DNA of 64,000 nucleotides from positions 63,391,192-63,455,191 of the forward strand of contig JAPTHN010000003.1 of the NCBI GenBank assembly GCA_026936325.1, in the 5' to 3' direction. Below, in pieces: positions 1-10,249 of this stretch. The notes under the pieces are model-generated. The model saw only the letters and a program-made list of their open reading frames with translations, was not told the DNA's origin and ran no database searches. A program made the translations under genes and the position numbers. This DNA comes from Platynereis dumerilii (taxonomy: Eukaryota; Annelida; Polychaeta; Phyllodocida; Nereididae). Position 1 is the stretch's first letter. The number at the start of each line of letters is the position of its first letter.

Positions 1-436
1 AAAATATGTGGTGAATTTTGATGAAAACAGCCATGGACACCTAAGAGTATATGAGTTTTGTCATCCAACAAAAAATATTGATTTAATTTGAAGATAAGTT
101 ACCATTTTGTCTACTTTTCTTTTACGGCCATGGAAATAAAAATAAATAAAATTTGGTAATATTCGGCTTTTATCAGTTTTTTCCACAAACCACAGCCTAA
201 TGGTAAATAGAGTTTCTAGAACTTAGACATGTTTGTTACAATATTATGTGGTCATTTGGTAGATATACACATTTTAAAAGTTTGATGGTCATGTCACACT
301 TTGGCTTCATTATTTTTGAACTAGGCCTTATTGATTGCAAAAACTTTGCTAGATATCCAGTGACCATCATGTTATGTTCAGTGCAGCCAACATCCATGAA
401 TTTCTGTAACCAAAGCATCTCTGTATAAGACAAGAA
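1..436. other. AT-rich flank without recognised gene
   Basis: I see no coding pattern here. The open frames are short, overlap on both strands and have no recognisable motif. The sequence is AT-rich host DNA at the window edge. Confidence 0.5.
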
Positions 437-691
437 TTGTACTTGTTGCTGCAGACAATCTCTAAATCGTGCCCAATTTTAAAATCGGGCATGATTATTT
501 CTCCTATTGGAAAATTATTTCAACTATTGGCAAATTATTTCCCCTTTGGGGAAAATCCTTCAACTTTGCCCAAAGGAGCAATTTGCTATTCTAACTATTG
601 GCAACCTATTGTTCCTATTGGCACACTTTGCCTAAAGGAGCAATTTGCTATTCTAACTATTGGCACACTATTCTAACTATTGGCAAAATTT
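437..691. repeat. Imperfect tandem repeat of 'CTATTGGCA' units
   Basis: Short phrases such as ctattggcaa, caaaggagcaatttgct and ttctaactattggca recur many times over about 250 bp. The open frame across it (437-676) is a by-product of the repeat, not a gene. It abuts the left end of the next transposon-like element. Confidence 0.6.
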
Positions 692-1873
692 GCCCATCTC
701 TAAATATCTTTTCGGGCCACTTAGAACATTAACAAATAGTTAAATTGTGCCCATTCCTGCAATTATCGCCCACTTTCGATATTAAAATGCGGAATACATC
801 AGCGGAATCCCGAAAATTCGGGATTCGGTTTTTTGCAATTTGCAGGACTTCTAGTTACGATACAGACTTGATCTTTTTACCATTAAATTCGGCTTTAAAA
901 GAGCTATTTGGAAATGTCAGTTTCATCGCCATAGCTTCACGATCAGTGATTTTTATTTAATAAATTATTCATAGGCCTAAATATATAATCAAATTCTGAT
1001 CTACCACACACTACATCATGGACTGCTAATTGATTTTATTATTTATTTTTTCTCCAAGAAAGATTTTCACTTCACTACTTAGACAATTGTGTTTTTTTTC
1101 TGCCCACCCTGGTCACTTTGGCAACCCACAGAAAGCTTTGATATTTTATATGCATACTCGAACATTACATCAGAATAGGCCTAACGTGTAGGCTCATTAA
1201 CCAAAAAATAATAATAAACTATATATAATTAGGCCTATGTAAGTTTTCTTTGAAAAAAAAAAATACTGGCATTTCAAATAGCCTACTGGTTGTAGAACCA
1301 CCAAGGAACATATATATTCACCTCTGAAACTGTAAACTTAAAAAGTTTATAAACTAAAATTTCATTCAAGTTTAATTTGCTTGAATGAGCCAGATTAAAT
1401 ATTTTGTTTTGATGTAATTTTTTCGTATTGCTAGGAATCTATTATCAGGCAAACTGAAAACATCTCTCCAAGACAAATCTAACAGTGAAAAAATTAAGGC
1501 TCTATCAAGAGTGCACAGATTATTAATTTTCCATTTTACTTTTAACGAATATTTTGACATTTTACAAGCCATAAACTTGTAGTCTAGCGGAATGAATAGC
1601 TCTATCTAAGACGAATCCAATGCTGAAAAAATCTCTGCTCTATCATCATTAGAAGTCCTTCAACTGAAAAAACCTCAGACTGGCTCTCCCAGTGCCAATT
1701 AATTATTTAACAAAAACCGAAAATTACGCGATCCCGCATCCCGCAGCCGCGTCCCGCATGTCAGAAAAGACACGTGGGCGATATTGCAGGATCGGGCACA
1801 GGTTTATAACTATTTGTTAATGTTGTAAGTGGCCCTAAAAGACAAAAGACTGAGCGATAATTGCAGAGATGGG
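692..1873. mobile_element. Non-autonomous DNA transposon with ~75-bp inverted ends
   Basis: The left end (gcccatctct onward, to about 773) matches the reverse complement of about 1787-1873. Shared parts include gggccactta, acattaacaaatagtta and the block around gcaattatcgcccac. The arms differ by scattered substitutions, so the element is old. No transposase frame is visible inside. The Polinton inserted about 10 bp beyond its right end. Confidence 0.6.
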
Positions 1874-1878
1874 CATCG

Positions 1879-1884
1879 TATTTT
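1879..1884. other. Target site duplication, left copy (TATTTT)
   Basis: TATTTT sits directly outside the left Polinton terminus and recurs at 27497-27502 directly outside the right terminus. Six base pairs is the standard Polinton target duplication. Confidence 0.75.
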
Positions 1885-2392
1885 ACTACAGGAGGGTCCG
1901 AATAAAATCACAATATGCGATTACGTAATGATATTGTAGGCCCTGCCATGATATCGTAGGATATCCTGGCCCCTGCCCTGTGGCCAGTCCTGCGGCTGTT
2001 TGCTGAGTAAACATTGTAGAACAATGGGATTGTTTGTTTAGCTAATTACTCCTTTGATCTTGTCTGGTGATACTGTAGAAATCGCTGCAGCCTGCCCTCT
2101 CCCTGTGTGAAAAGTAAATATTGACAGAACAATGCCATTGTTTACTTAGCCGATCGATCCTTTGATCTCGTCACGATCCTACATTGATCCATTCAATTTC
2201 TAGGAACAATAGCTGTTTGCTTTTCTCCAGTGCCAGGTGTTGGGCCAGTGGATGACTAGAAAAGTAAAAATTGACTGAACAATGGGCTTGTTTATCTAAT
2301 TAACCACTCCTTTTATCTCATTGACTGATCCATTCAATTTCTAGGAACAATTGCTGTTTGCATTTCTTAATTGACATGTGTCCTTTTTTTCA
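1885..2392 (+). repeat. Polinton left terminal inverted repeat
   Basis: It begins ACTACAGGAGGGTCC and is the reverse complement of 26988-27496; the right end carries one extra 'act' triplet. Inside are three related modules of about 120-135 bp, each centred on gaacaatg followed by tgttta/tgttta-like text and a 'ctcctttgatct'-like phrase. The phrase ccattcaatttctaggaaca ends the second and third modules. Confidence 0.92.
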
Positions 2393-2847
2393 ACAAAGTA
2401 CTCTACTTGTCTCCTTCATATTTTATTACCACTGACATTAAATTTTTTAATATTTGTATGAATTGCTTAAAGAAGCTTGTAGGAAAAAAAGGAAACATTG
2501 CATTTCCATGTTATAAACAATCTGTCTGCTTATGTTTGTCACTTAATGCTTGTAAAAGCACTCATGCGTTAACTCTGCTCAGCCTACCTGCTTCACCCCT
2601 GACTCTCTGTTTACTTCCCTCTCAAGCCTCTACCCTTCAACTTCCCTTGAAAAAATAATAATAGAAAAACAAGTGTTTTCCTCATGATATATATATATAT
2701 ATATATATATACAATCATATCTGCTTTTACCAAAAAATATCAATCCAGGAATTTAAAAAGTCACTTGCATTGGCATCCAGTTTCAGTTGACATTTTGCAC
2801 TTGAGCCGAACACATTGTAGGTTTATATTATCTTTGCATTCTACACA
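2393..2847. other. Polinton non-coding stretch with (AT)n
   Basis: AT-rich sequence between the left terminal repeat and the first accessory frame. It contains a short (AT)n run at about 2687-2711. No convincing gene is visible. Confidence 0.4.
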
Positions 2848-3267
2848 ATGGAGAATAGCCAGCTGCGCTGTCCTGTTGACAAGGGTGAACTTCAAACAAG
2901 CCATGGACAAGGTGAATCTTCCATGGAGCTGTCAGATATTTTACCTGCAGAAAATACCATTCTGAATGTTGATTCAATGGATACAGTGCTTACAACAGAC
3001 TCAAATGATGCAGCTGTAGTTCATAGCCATGTATGTCTATGTCCAATATCACCTGATCACTTACCAAATAGTAGCAAGTTATATTGTACTTTTGTAATCT
3101 TGCTTTATTGTGTCATATTTATATGTTTGGTAAACCTAAACCTTGACTTTGACCCTGGCAATCTCATTAAGATATTTTCAAAATTAATCATGATTGTGCA
3201 GGAAGATAAAAATGAACATACTGCTCCACAAAAACTACTGCTTAAAAAAATAGAAAATGAAGACTAA
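2848..3267 (+). CDS. Small unrecognised Polinton frame, possibly spliced
   Basis: A 139-codon open frame that starts MENSQLRCPVDKGELQ. It encodes an acidic first half, a hydrophobic middle (about residues 78-96) and a charged tail. A GTATGT donor-like sequence at 3031 and an acceptor-like TTGTGCAG ending at 3201 would remove the hydrophobic stretch and keep the frame, so this may be a two-exon gene for a soluble protein of about 82 residues. I recognise no family. It lies 310 bp upstream of the next plus-strand gene and could be its 5' part or a chance frame. Confidence 0.3.
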   Translation: MENSQLRCPVDKGELQTSHGQGESSMELSDILPAENTILNVDSMDTVLTTDSNDAAVVHSHVCLCPISPDHLPNSSKLYCTFVILLYCVIFICLVNLNLDFDPGNLIKIFSKLIMIVQEDKNEHTAPQKLLLKKIENED

Positions 3268-3577
3268 CAAAGTCCACTGATGTGTGTCTCCTTGGCCAGA
3301 CTGCTGGGGTGACTGTCACACTTCATTGACCAGCCATTCCTGGAAATTTGCTCACCCCACCTTCCATGGCACCATCGGCCACCCCGAGTACAATGGATGT
3401 TCCACATCAGTTGAGGAGAACAATTTTTTAGGAGGAACATACTGCTGACAATCATCATCCACACCACTCCCATCCCCCATAGTCATTTACATGTCAATAT
3501 GTGCAATCCTTGTTAAAATGAAGTGACAGAAGTTTGTAAAATCACTCCGACTTGTTTCACTCACTGGAGAAAGAACA

Positions 3578-4729
3578 ATGAGCTTTTACAACAGGAAGAC
3601 CACTTCTCACCACACTCATGTCTTTCAAGAGACTGACTGTCATACGACGTATGACTTTCAGATGGCCGATGACACGCAACATCATCGGTTATCGATTACC
3701 AGATACAGCGCCGCTCCACCCAGCACCATCACTTTGACTGCAAAGGATATTTTATGCCTTCTGAAGAAGGTAGCCCTTCTCAGGGCTCTCTTCTTCGGCT
3801 TCGAGGAGAGGACAACGGACATCACCGACTCGATAGCAGTGTCCAGGACCACGGACATCATGGGGAGGTGGTCAACAACCATCATGCAGAGGATGTCCGG
3901 TATCTTAACCCATGATGACGTACATTTGAAGCTATACTCCATTGAGATGACAGTAGACTGCTTCGACGATTTATGGATTCTCCTGATTGACGTCCAACCA
4001 ATGCTCGAGGAGACCTACGTCTTTCCCCCTGCCCACGATGTCCTTAGGATGGTACTCAGGACCTCCCTCACGGACCCTGAAGCCCTCCCTCAATACTTCA
4101 TTACGTCCGAGGAGGCTTCCCGAGGCCTGGCCCAAACTGCCTATATATGGAGGGGGGAGTACGAAAGATACTTGCACGCCCTGAGGGTCTTCAGGAGGAT
4201 ACAAGCACGTGTAGACCCTCAGGTTGGCACCCAGGCCTCTCCCATCGTTGTCGATGACGATGACAGACCCTCCCTACTGACTTTTGTACGATCAGATGGA
4301 AGCACCCTGGCCACGTATGGATTCCAGGAAGGCCAGGAACCCGAATACCTGCTCGAGCTAGTAACAATTAAGAGGCCCCGTCAAGACACCATATGTCGGT
4401 ACTTGGCCATGAAATTTTTCATGGTCAAGATAGTGAAATACCAGAACATGGGATTACCACCAGTCACAACTGCCCTGGAGGATATGTGTGGAAGATGGAC
4501 TCCATTCCAGAGGCACTGCGCAGACCTCCTCCAGGAACTCCAATACGTCAAGGACACTCCGACCCAGGAGTACATAAAAACACTGACAAATGGCAGGGAC
4601 AGGTTGTCGCCAGTAAAAATGGCAATCGAAGCTATGACTGTGCCTACAGCCTACAATGAGAAAACTGCCCTCACTCTGGCTTATCTGAACGCCTTATTCA
4701 GAAAGTACCAGCTGGTATTTAATATTTAG
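3578..4729 (+). CDS. Unrecognised Polinton accessory protein, 383 aa
   Basis: A long frame with normal amino-acid balance, clearly coding and richer in GC than its surroundings. An in-frame second ATG at 3662 (MADDTQHHRLSITR) is a plausible alternative start. The protein is soluble with no signal peptide or membrane segment. It appears mostly helical: an early region (TLTAKDILCLLKKVALLRALFF) is followed by long amphipathic stretches, and an acidic patch VVDDDDR lies near residue 228. I recognise no catalytic motif or family. It is the first substantial gene inside the left terminal repeat, outside the core virion block, a position where Polintons often carry lineage-specific genes. A role in host interaction or replication is only a guess. 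Confidence 0.7.
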   Translation: MSFYNRKTTSHHTHVFQETDCHTTYDFQMADDTQHHRLSITRYSAAPPSTITLTAKDILCLLKKVALLRALFFGFEERTTDITDSIAVSRTTDIMGRWSTTIMQRMSGILTHDDVHLKLYSIEMTVDCFDDLWILLIDVQPMLEETYVFPPAHDVLRMVLRTSLTDPEALPQYFITSEEASRGLAQTAYIWRGEYERYLHALRVFRRIQARVDPQVGTQASPIVVDDDDRPSLLTFVRSDGSTLATYGFQEGQEPEYLLELVTIKRPRQDTICRYLAMKFFMVKIVKYQNMGLPPVTTALEDMCGRWTPFQRHCADLLQELQYVKDTPTQEYIKTLTNGRDRLSPVKMAIEAMTVPTAYNEKTALTLAYLNALFRKYQLVFNI

Positions 4730-6458
4730 TCTAAAAAGGACACTTTGATTCTTTGAATATATTAATGTCACTCTTTTTGAAAAGCTTTTCAAAAAATGTA
4801 TGTTTATGTGTACTACTGAGTTGAAATGTTTTCAATATGCTATATCTGATTGTCTGCATAATCAATTTCATGGCTTTAAACATGTATGTATATAATATAT
4901 ACCACCTCATTGAAATGTTTGTGTAATAAATTTACTTGTCCTTTTTCAAAACTTACAATTCGTGCCTTTGTTCAACTCTGTATTTCCTTGATCACTTGTC
5001 AGCAAGCACTCAGCCTGATTTCATAAATCTTTTGTGAAAAAAGATGATGAACAAAACTACTTTCCCCTCTTTTTTGAGGAATTTTAAATCGTGATACTTT
5101 TCAATCCACTACACTCCTATAAGAGGAGGAAGAACAGAAGAAGAACAGAAGAAGAACAGAAGAAGAACAGAAGAAGAAAAGAAGAAGAAGAAGAAGAGTA
5201 GAAGAAGAAGGGTAGAAGAAGAAGAAGAGTAGAAGAATAGGGAGATAACTGTAGCATAAGAATTAAAGTATTTTAAATTAAACAAACTAATGCTTTTCAA
5301 ATTGAAACTTTATTAAAGGAATAACTTTTGTCAGAAAATATGAACACTACAAGAAAAGAATCATGTGAAAACTTTCCAAGTAAATTAAAAGTTTCTTTAC
5401 AGGCCAATCACCATAAACAATCATGAATAAACTGTAATCTACACTTATAAGATCCTGATATAAAAAAATATCTCATTTTTTAAAAAAAGGATTCACTTAA
5501 CAAATTGATGTTAGTCTTAAGTCTTACAAAATATAGCAAATGACCTTCCACAAAAAAATCCAACATTTTAAATCTTAAAATCATATTCTTTCTTTTTAGG
5601 CAAAAAATTATATTACCAAAAGATAATCAGGGAAACTTTGTCACTATAATTTCAAGGTAAATTGGAGAAATCCTCTTTTTTGTTTGGATAAAAAAAATCA
5701 TACACTAATGAACTATAACCAAACAAATTATGTGAAGCTCAACTTGTACTACATAATCTAACAAAGTCTCTTAGGGTCTCCTTTTTAACAAAAACATCAT
5801 AAATCTTCATAAGATTCATCCTCATACATAATTATAACTTATAATAATTTCTCTAACAAAAGAGAATCATTCATCCTCTCATACTTGCACATAGAATCCA
5901 TTTCAATCTATCAAAACTCATTCACCAAAGAAAAAAATGTTAAAAAACAGGAGATCTCAAATGAGATAATGCTTTTACTTTTGTCTGGTGAGATCATAAC
6001 AATATCATAAAAACATATCCCCAGTTTTACAGGAACAAAACAATATCAAGTCTATTTAAAACCTAAAAGTACTTTCTAACTAAATCCAATCATTCTCTCT
6101 CATTCATACAAATAGAACCTATTCAATCTTTCCAGTCTATAAAAACTCATTCCCCCTTTTAACCCAAACAACTGTAAAAGACAGTAAGAGATCTAGAATA
6201 AGATAATACCTTTACACATTACATGAATACAATTCTCAAAAAGAGAACATTAAAACAGTTCAAAAATATATATCTATCTCAAAGTTTCACCAGCTCATTA
6301 AAACACTTAAAAAATACATAAATATATAGCAGCAAAATATATATCTCAGTAAAGTTTCACCAGTGCAGGGCAAGATTATGACATCATATATAGTCCAATC
6401 TGTAAGACACATTTGTATTAGAAATATATATGAGCAAAATTAACAGTCTTTTCTGCAG
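4730..6458. other. AT-rich Polinton spacer with a GAAGAA microsatellite and local duplications
   Basis: There are no long frames. aataaa-like polyadenylation signals around 4925-4930 could end the upstream gene. A (GAA)n-type microsatellite occupies about 5118-5246. Two related ~110-bp segments (about 5864-5980 and 6087-6210, centred on caatcattc, actcattc and gagatct) look like an old tandem duplication with a period near 222 bp. A 'aatatatatct...aaagtttcaccag' phrase recurs at about 6265 and 6338. Confidence 0.5.
5118..5246. repeat. (GAA)n / AGAAGA microsatellite
   Basis: The purine-only repeat agaagaacag shifts into agaagaaga with a few interruptions. It produces spurious Ser/Phe-rich frames on the minus strand. 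Confidence 0.85.
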
Positions 6459-6778
6459 TCACACTCTAGGCCTTAACCTACTCCCAAGGATGGCCTTCTC
6501 GTCAATCCCATGAAGCAAAATCCGCTGCCTTCTGCGTACGGGGGCATGGAGACCGTCACCCTCCAGCCCTTCATTCTGCACCAATGCACCCTCCCCCAGA
6601 TGCCCTCCTTGCTGCCTCTGAAGCTCCCTGATGACAGTCAGGAAGACTCTGAGGAGAGCTTGTATCAGTCCATTCCATGTCCAGTTATTTCTTTGTTCAT
6701 AGACTGTTCTGAGTCCGTTCATCTGTAAGTGATTAGGAGCAATTAAGGTTCCCCTACATGAAAACTTTAATCGTCTTA

Positions 6779-7621
6779 TCAAACTAGAGTGTCTTGGCTC
6801 CCATTGATCTTTCTCATTTGAATCTTTATTCCTGTGTTGACCTTGTTGTTGTTGTTGTTACCTGTACACCTGTCCCTTACACATACAATTAATCTGCAAG
6901 GGCCTAAAATCACATTACAGCAACACACTGCACATTTGACAATCCATTGGGGGGTATTGACTTTTCCGTACCATATTCGGCATACAACAAAAATACTACA
7001 CACCGTAAACAGCAACAGTAAGCCAGCACCACTCCCCGTTGATGCGTAGATCGCGATCATTCCTGCTGTCAGATGCTGTTCCCCCTCTCCATAATCTGCG
7101 GCTGTAGTCTCACGTCTTGTTGCACTCGTGGTCTTTGGTCCATTTTGGCGCGAAGAGGTGGTGCTCAATTCGGTGGAATCCGACGTAATATCATCCAGCT
7201 TAGTTTCCAACGTAGTATCATCCTTGACATTTACTGTACTAAGATCCAAGTCCGAGGTTTCTTTCGTTGTTAACTGCGCAGTTGACTGAGTTGTTGACAC
7301 GTGTGACATCTTGCAGCTCACCCACCAAAATCTCTGCAGATCTATTTCTTTACAAACAGTGGCGTCTTGGCTTTCTACATTCACAGTGGTAAATCCGTAT
7401 GAGTTCTCCAGACTGTTGTAGTCAAAGTCCTCAACATTGTCAACAATCAGCCACAATTCTTTGCCTCGCCTCCCTGCCGTCGGAAACTTTGGGCACCATT
7501 GCGCCCTTTCACAAATCACTGATTTAAATCCACAATCGCACTGATTTTCCTCTCCGCAAAAATAAGCCAAAGTGTGCTGAGAACAAACTAAGACAGTCAG
7601 CAGTAAACTTAACAATCTCAT
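6779..7621 (-). CDS. Secreted/type I membrane protein carried by the Polinton
   Basis: The 280-aa protein starts with a clear signal peptide (MRLLSLLLTVLVCSQHTLA, cut near residue 19). Residues 20-105 form a cysteine-bearing ectodomain with Cys at 22, 28, 30, 37, 43, 90 and 103; the pattern CDCGFKSVICERAQWCP followed by LWLIVDNVEDFDYNSL loosely resembles a leucine-rich-repeat cap. Residues 108-175 are a Thr/Ser-rich stalk, likely O-glycosylated. A membrane segment follows at about 187-214, then a juxtamembrane Cys cluster (230-252) that could be palmitoylated, and a basic tail with an NNNNN run. Most Polinton core genes are non-membrane proteins, so this is accessory cargo: an envelope-like or host-derived surface protein is possible. 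The family is not recognised. Confidence 0.72.
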   Translation of the reverse strand: MRLLSLLLTVLVCSQHTLAYFCGEENQCDCGFKSVICERAQWCPKFPTAGRRGKELWLIVDNVEDFDYNSLENSYGFTTVNVESQDATVCKEIDLQRFWWVSCKMSHVSTTQSTAQLTTKETSDLDLSTVNVKDDTTLETKLDDITSDSTELSTTSSRQNGPKTTSATRRETTAADYGEGEQHLTAGMIAIYASTGSGAGLLLLFTVCSIFVVCRIWYGKVNTPQWIVKCAVCCCNVILGPCRLIVCVRDRCTGNNNNNKVNTGIKIQMRKINGSQDTLV

Positions 7622-9380
7622 CTTGTTGAAAAAGAATCCAATTCTCTACAAAATTTGTAAATAAATCCACTCCTGCAACGCCGACTTTCTCGGTCCCAGA
7701 ACAGACTCCAACTGACAGGCGCTACCACCAAATGTCACCTGTCACCAGCGCCCTCTCTCCAATGTTGCATAACTCAACCCAATGAATAGATCCAGGGTAG
7801 TCTAATAGCAATGGGGTTGCTATTTAGGAGGGTAGTGGTCTTTCTATTCAATAACAAATTAGACAGACATGAGAACTATAATGTATGCCTATAGAAATAT
7901 ACTACACTGTTAGACTTGGATGGGGTTTTACATTCCGTATTAATGCCTTTTAATTAGGAAATTTTGAAATCATTTATAAATTAGCTACCAGTGAAAAAAA
8001 ATTCTGTTTTTTACTTAAGTATTCTTTTTTGAAAACAATGATAATTCTTGTTTTACTTTATGGATTGACATAGGCCTACAAATTTAAGACTGAAGACTAT
8101 TGCCATTGTTATATATGTAAAATATGGAAATCTTTTGGAAGCATAAAGGAAATTATCAAAATAATGCAAACTATTTCTTGCCATTGGCATGTAGGTAAAA
8201 TAAGGCAATGCTGACTGGAGTTGCTATGTTTGCAAAACAAAAGGAAATGTACACTGGGAAGTGCCATCTCACAATACCTCTTTTCATGTGCAAAAAAAAA
8301 AAAAAAAAAGGCTTTTTTTTGTTAGGGGGACTGAATTCAAAGGAAAAAAAAAATCCAGGTGTCATTCTTGTGCTGTCCATCAGCTCAGGCTGAAATAAAA
8401 TACAAAAAATAGCAGAAAGACTAAAAAGGATAGCACACACTTGCCAGATGTTTTTATTCAAGCATGCCTTCTCATTTATCAGGACATTGGTTGGACAAAT
8501 TGATACTTCAGTAAATCCTTTCTAGTCTTGTGTTGCTCCTCTGTTTGTGTTCCAAGGGAAGACATTCCCTTGAATTGACTGTGTTTGCTTAAGAATGAAC
8601 AAAGGATTCTGTCGCCTTAATGGCTCTTTTTGTCACACTCCCCTGGCACACTCCATTCACATACCCAAACAGAATACATTGCCTTATTGTTCACTGACTG
8701 CAACTGAAGATTAACAGATGCTGGTTCATTTACTCGGCTACTTGACATGTGAATCTACTTGAATGAATACACACTGTTCTTCTAAAAAGGCTCATGCTTA
8801 CAATATTTGCTGACATACCAAGGGGCAATTCACCTACAGATACAGTTATATCAACAGTACCATAAAAGTGATGTTTACAGCTTGGTTCCCACTACCTTCT
8901 CTAGCAAATAGCCCTTGTTATTTCAGATTTACAGAGAGCGTACTGTGTTTGTGCCCATGTTTTATCAATAAAAAGTACTAAAATGTCAGCCAATGTTGAT
9001 TTTCTCCACAAGACCATTAATACCAGGTGTGACCAGTTCTACATTGTACACTTTATAGTAAAAACTGATTCTTCAAAACAATTGCTGATTATTTTCAATT
9101 CTCAAGGCAGAAAAGCATTAAAATGACAGTCAATGTTGATTTCCTTTGCCGTACCCTTAATTCCAGGTGTCACCAGTTTCTGCAGTGTACCCATTATTGT
9201 CAAAAAACTGAATTCTTAAAAAGAATTCTCCAAATACTATCTTGGTCTTTTTTGTCCTTGGTCATGTATCTCATACATTGAAATTGCTTATGAAAAAAAT
9301 TGTTAATTAGTTCAATTCCCAAGAGAAAACAGCCTCCCAACATTATTGTCTCCTGTCATGTTCACACACAGAACAGTCGG
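7622..9380. other. Polinton non-coding region
   Basis: AT-rich sequence without convincing genes. A poly-A/poly-T pair at about 8290-8355 generates false frames. A ~141-bp tandem duplication covers about 8975-9215: each unit carries aaaatg.cag.caatgttgat, ccaggtgt.accagtt and aaactga.ttctt. The stretch just upstream of the membrane-protein gene (7622-7760) should contain its promoter, but I see no clear TATA box. Confidence 0.45.
8975..9215. repeat. Two-unit tandem duplication, ~141-bp period
   Basis: Two adjacent segments starting near 8977 and 9117 share several phrases of 10-15 bases in the same order with scattered differences. It lies inside the Polinton and has no coding potential. Confidence 0.55.
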
Positions 9381-9393
9381 ATGACATGGTAAG

Positions 9394-9506
9394 TATAAAT
9401 ACCACAGCATGATATCGAGATAGATTCATCCTTTTTTTGGACATCACTGAGGAAGCATCAGACTTTTCAATCCACAATTGGGAAGAAAAAGACATCTCCT
9501 GAGGGT
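9394..9506 (+). promoter_or_regulatory. Candidate Polinton promoter with 5' leader exon
   Basis: A TATAAATA box at about 9394 is followed by about 105 bp of sequence that ends in a strong splice-donor match (gag|GGTAAGTGT at about 9503-9511). This is what a TATA promoter with a short untranslated first exon looks like. It could drive a spliced plus-strand transcript, but I cannot say which gene uses it. Confidence 0.35.
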
Positions 9507-10249
9507 AAGTGTCCTTCACTTTATATTTAAATATAGGACTTAAGTCGTTTTGAAATAGAAATAGTTTATTCGATTGTTAAAAAATGCCTAGTTTTTATCT
9601 ATCTATGTTTCATTCATATTAAACAGTCTGCTCCTGTCCATAATTTTCACAGCTAGGTCTATTAACGTAAAATCCATCAAATTTATCATTGCGAAGCACA
9701 GTACTGCACTATTTTTCGCATTAGATACGTCTCCAACATATTAAAGGATGGTAATACAACACTTAGATAGGATGCTAGTTGGGGCTGTGAGCAACACTGT
9801 CATGAATAGCTAAGATTCACCCTCGCCACTTCAATTCATTGACAGCTAAGCTCCTTCTCTCACAAGGGCGCGTCTTGGTGCTGTGGCTGAATAAAAGCGC
9901 CACCTCCCGATAAAACTTGACAACGAAGAGCGTCCTTTCTGCCACAACCAAATCCCCCCATACCCATTCGACACCAACGGCTCATGAAGGCAATGAAGAG
10001 CGTGCTTTCGTACAGACTTACAAATCCGCCAGGGCGCGTGTCTGTGCTGCACACGTACACCACCTAGTGCGCTATTTAGCAAAAAAACTATCGTTATTCC
10101 ATTCTCATTGGTATGTTATTCGATATAGCGTCGCAGAGGTGCCACGCTCTATTTTGTCTGGCATCCAGAGGAACTGAATGAAGCACGCTGTTTATAACAG
10201 TTCTTGACTTCACCTCTTCAATGATCCAGCAAAATAATTAGCTGCCCGC

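Noticed and set aside
6459-6782. 107-codon minus-strand frame just after the membrane-protein gene
   Set aside because: It begins at a TTG right at the stop of the upstream gene, is compositionally odd, and competes with a frame on the other strand. More likely 3' untranslated sequence.
9846-10177. Three overlapping frames on both strands near 9.8-10.2 kb
   Set aside because: They overlap each other, carry no motif and coincide with a local duplication (agagcgt.ctttc and gggcgcgt phrases). Treated as chance frames.
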